A stretch of 14,979 bases of DNA from Methyloprofundus sp. (GTDB lineage Bacteria; Pseudomonadota; Gammaproteobacteria; Methylococcales; Methylomonadaceae). Below are positions 14,001 through 14,979 of this stretch, piece after piece. Made by a program: the position numbers and the translations under genes. The notes beneath the pieces are model-generated. The model made no database searches, was not told where the DNA came from, and worked only from the letters and a program-made list of their open reading frames with translations. The DNA lies in contig WTCN01000142.1 of the NCBI GenBank assembly GCA_013138555.1, positions 1-14,979 of the forward strand, given 5' to 3'. Position 1 is the first letter of the stretch, and each line of letters starts with the position of its first letter.

Positions 14001-14979
14001 CGGGCTGTGTTGCGGAAAATTACCTAAAAAATATCATCAGCGCGCCAGCAGCAATTAGTCTGGAAGATGTGCAACCTGCGCATGAAATAACCGCTGCTTT
14101 AGCCACAGGGGCAATGAGTCACGGCGCGTTAATGGCCGAAGCGCATGAGGCGGTTGCACAAGGTACTAATATTGCTGGTGCAATGAGTAACTCTGGTGAA
14201 GGTGGTGAACATTCAAGTCGCTTTAATACCTTAAAATCCAGCAAAATAAAACAATTTGCCTCGGGTCGTTTTGGTGTCTGGGCAGGCTACCTGGCTGACT
14301 TAAATATCGAAGAAATTGAGATTAAAATTGCTCAAGGTGCAAAACCTGGAGAGGGTGGACAACTCCCCGCCGCTAAAGTCTCTGTAGAGATTGCTGCTGC
14401 ACGGGGTGGTACACCTAAGGTTGAATTAATCAGCCCTCCCCCACATCATGATACCTATTCTATTGAAGATTTAGGCCAGCTTATTCACGATGCCAAAGCA
14501 GCACGTGTTAGAGTGGTTGTTAAACTGGTTTCTTCTGAAGGTATCGGTACGATTGCTGTCGGCGTGGCAAAAGCCGGTGCTGATGTCATTAACGTCGCCG
14601 GCAATACTGGTGGTACAGGAGCTGCTGCGGTAACGAGTTTAAAAAATACCGGGCGCTCACCTGAAATCGGTATTTCCGAAGTACATCAGGCTCTTTCTGT
14701 CAATGGCTTGCGTGATAAAGTCGTACTGCGCTGTAGTGCTGCACATCAAAATGGCTCTGACGTGGTTAAATCAGCGATACTCGGGGGGGATTCTTTTGAG
14801 TTTGGCACCACCGCATTAATGATGCTACGTTGTGTCATGGCAAAAAACTGTAATGTACGTTGCCCGGCTGGTTTAACGACGCTTCATGAGGAATTCAAGG
14901 GCGACCCACGCGTTTTAGCTCAGTATTTTATGAACCTGGCGCATGAAGTACGTGAAATTCTTGCTTCACTCGGTTACCA
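11096..14979 (+). CDS. gltB: Glutamate synthase large subunit, open at the right edge (1294 codons seen)
   Basis: The enzyme moves the amide of glutamine onto 2-oxoglutarate, giving two glutamates, together with the small subunit GltD. The amidotransferase domain starts at Cys24 (DSCGVGF), the nucleophile freed by removing a 23-residue propeptide. It contains HRGGMCAEGIGDGAG (53-67), HTRFSTNTAPATMMAQPFRYMAHNGELNT and the VYKG motif. The central domain has ETGQAVSAHDVATILGFGASAICPL and GLCTAESYIGG. The FMN/synthase domain has MSHGALMAEAH, SGEGGEHSSRF, IKQFASGRFGV, QGAKPGEGGQLP, SPPPHHDTYSIEDL and GNTGGTGAAA. The iron-sulfur cysteines are C1246, C1252 and C1256, one residue closer than usual. 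The frame is uninterrupted at all points checked. The C-terminal GXGXG domain lies beyond the window. The ATG 11096 has AGG eight bases upstream; an overlapping ATG at 11092 stops after nine codons. Sequence is clearly divergent from the enterobacterial enzyme. Confidence 0.94.
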   Translation, partial: MNKSSPLNNKDQMLYNAESSQDSCGVGFITHKQSKQTHDLLNKSHEALCTIPHRGGMCAEGIGDGAGVNIDLSLNFFRKVTEKPDLELGQFGVANFFFPEDHSHYDSAARDLVDKHLKEYGLPVIKWRDIPVDNSVLNAASIKAQLPIKQVIFARPVTSLKDAGHDEFEHYIQDVLLSIEEEAFAHHELDGFYPLSMSSRTQVYKGRLNSNEVIPYFTDLYDKDHEISTLFFHTRFSTNTAPATMMAQPFRYMAHNGELNTDKKNRLSEQAIARQHGKTLAFPLGQSDSSRLDQTLSRRIHEDKLDIVTAILAMMPPAWENDTTLSADVKAMLEYFSLYEEKNDGPAALIFNDGIRVGARLDRLGLRPLRSVETTDYIAVMSEAGQIDFPSEDVLKRGRIEAGGMLYFDHSTGEAYDSHQVMERLAAETDYHALLKARAIHLDDLESVSLGEVDNQHAFNIDQQHTAYSLNQESFKFLLDPMLSTGLEKISAMGYGIAPNALAGAEGGMSRYFSQRFAQVTNPPLDSLRESDGMTLRVALGAKPTFSEQHSKQLVIQSPILQRTQLAQIRQQSTVSVTTIDALYPVGANSAEQNGKNLIQALTDVCLKIGKAAKENTGIIILSDINISKEYAAIPALLLISAANQHLVKEGLRFNSSLIAETGQAVSAHDVATILGFGASAICPLSVHNRVISHYSEDKQQAALDSYQKAVEKSLMKIMGKFGLCTAESYIGGEFFESNYIDTDEPLLQLYFPNINSSVGGVRFADIAASATEWHEKALAVDVESDIPFLGLFKERNEGAGHTFGNTSVREYINMTDEDILYINQDKSPAVSDTAYFDFGYEKRTPEQIDSFGVTPAYRNFSKILMQERDSRPAALRDVMSYPADISRAKEMTEFDAILGKQNLHGNINYSIRGLTISQQDNIFEIGLSNDASKQRIENLAAHFTARFAKQKLSIKASDTAIKITVDDAGCVAENYLKNIISAPAAISLEDVQPAHEITAALATGAMSHGALMAEAHEAVAQGTNIAGAMSNSGEGGEHSSRFNTLKSSKIKQFASGRFGVWAGYLADLNIEEIEIKIAQGAKPGEGGQLPAAKVSVEIAAARGGTPKVELISPPPHHDTYSIEDLGQLIHDAKAARVRVVVKLVSSEGIGTIAVGVAKAGADVINVAGNTGGTGAAAVTSLKNTGRSPEIGISEVHQALSVNGLRDKVVLRCSAAHQNGSDVVKSAILGGDSFEFGTTALMMLRCVMAKNCNVRCPAGLTTLHEEFKGDPRVLAQYFMNLAHEVREILASLGY

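Overview
The window reads like a chromosomal stretch of an AT-leaning (roughly 40-45% G+C by eye) Gram-negative gammaproteobacterium. The evidence is lipoprotein and outer-membrane signal sequences, an AqpZ closest in motif to the E. coli protein, a DUF6524 membrane protein, and several palindromic intergenic repeats of a type common in gammaproteobacterial genomes. Methylococcales or a relative is my best guess, but this is a weak inference from recall. I see no phage, transposase, CRISPR, tRNA or rRNA.

Left part (1-7391), all on the minus strand. In transcription order from the right: a DUF2092 lipoprotein-like gene translationally linked to a secreted protein with a strictly alternating Asn repeat; an aquaporin (aqpZ); a BASS-type Na+-dependent transporter; a small secreted protein built from an internal duplication; an outer-membrane beta-barrel-like protein; a DUF6524 membrane protein; an MscS-type mechanosensitive channel with a periplasmic coiled-coil extension; and the first 47 codons of a lipoprotein that runs off the left edge. 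Palindromic repeats fill most gaps. Two are copies of one family, each lying just downstream of a stop codon and in the same orientation; a degenerate relic, a nested compound palindrome and a perfect 25-bp inverted repeat complete the set.

Right part (7611-14979), all on the plus strand: an AraC-type regulator divergent from the DUF2092 operon, a signal-less class-3 lipase, a prokaryotic pentameric ligand-gated ion channel, and a glutamate synthase large subunit (gltB) that is open to the right edge. The gltB reading frame is intact for 1294 codons. Its three iron-sulfur cysteines are spaced C-x5-C-x3-C rather than the usual C-x5-C-x4-C.

Functionally, the membrane genes (MscS, AqpZ, BASS transporter, ligand-gated channel, beta-barrel) suggest envelope and osmotic or ionic homeostasis, but they sit in separate transcription units and no shared regulation is visible. 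The strongest candidates for something undescribed are the alternating-Asn protein with its DUF2092 partner, the duplicated two-cysteine secreted protein, the repeat family with paired changes in both arms, and the divergent gltB cluster motif. I found no convincing multi-gene novel system such as defence or secretion.
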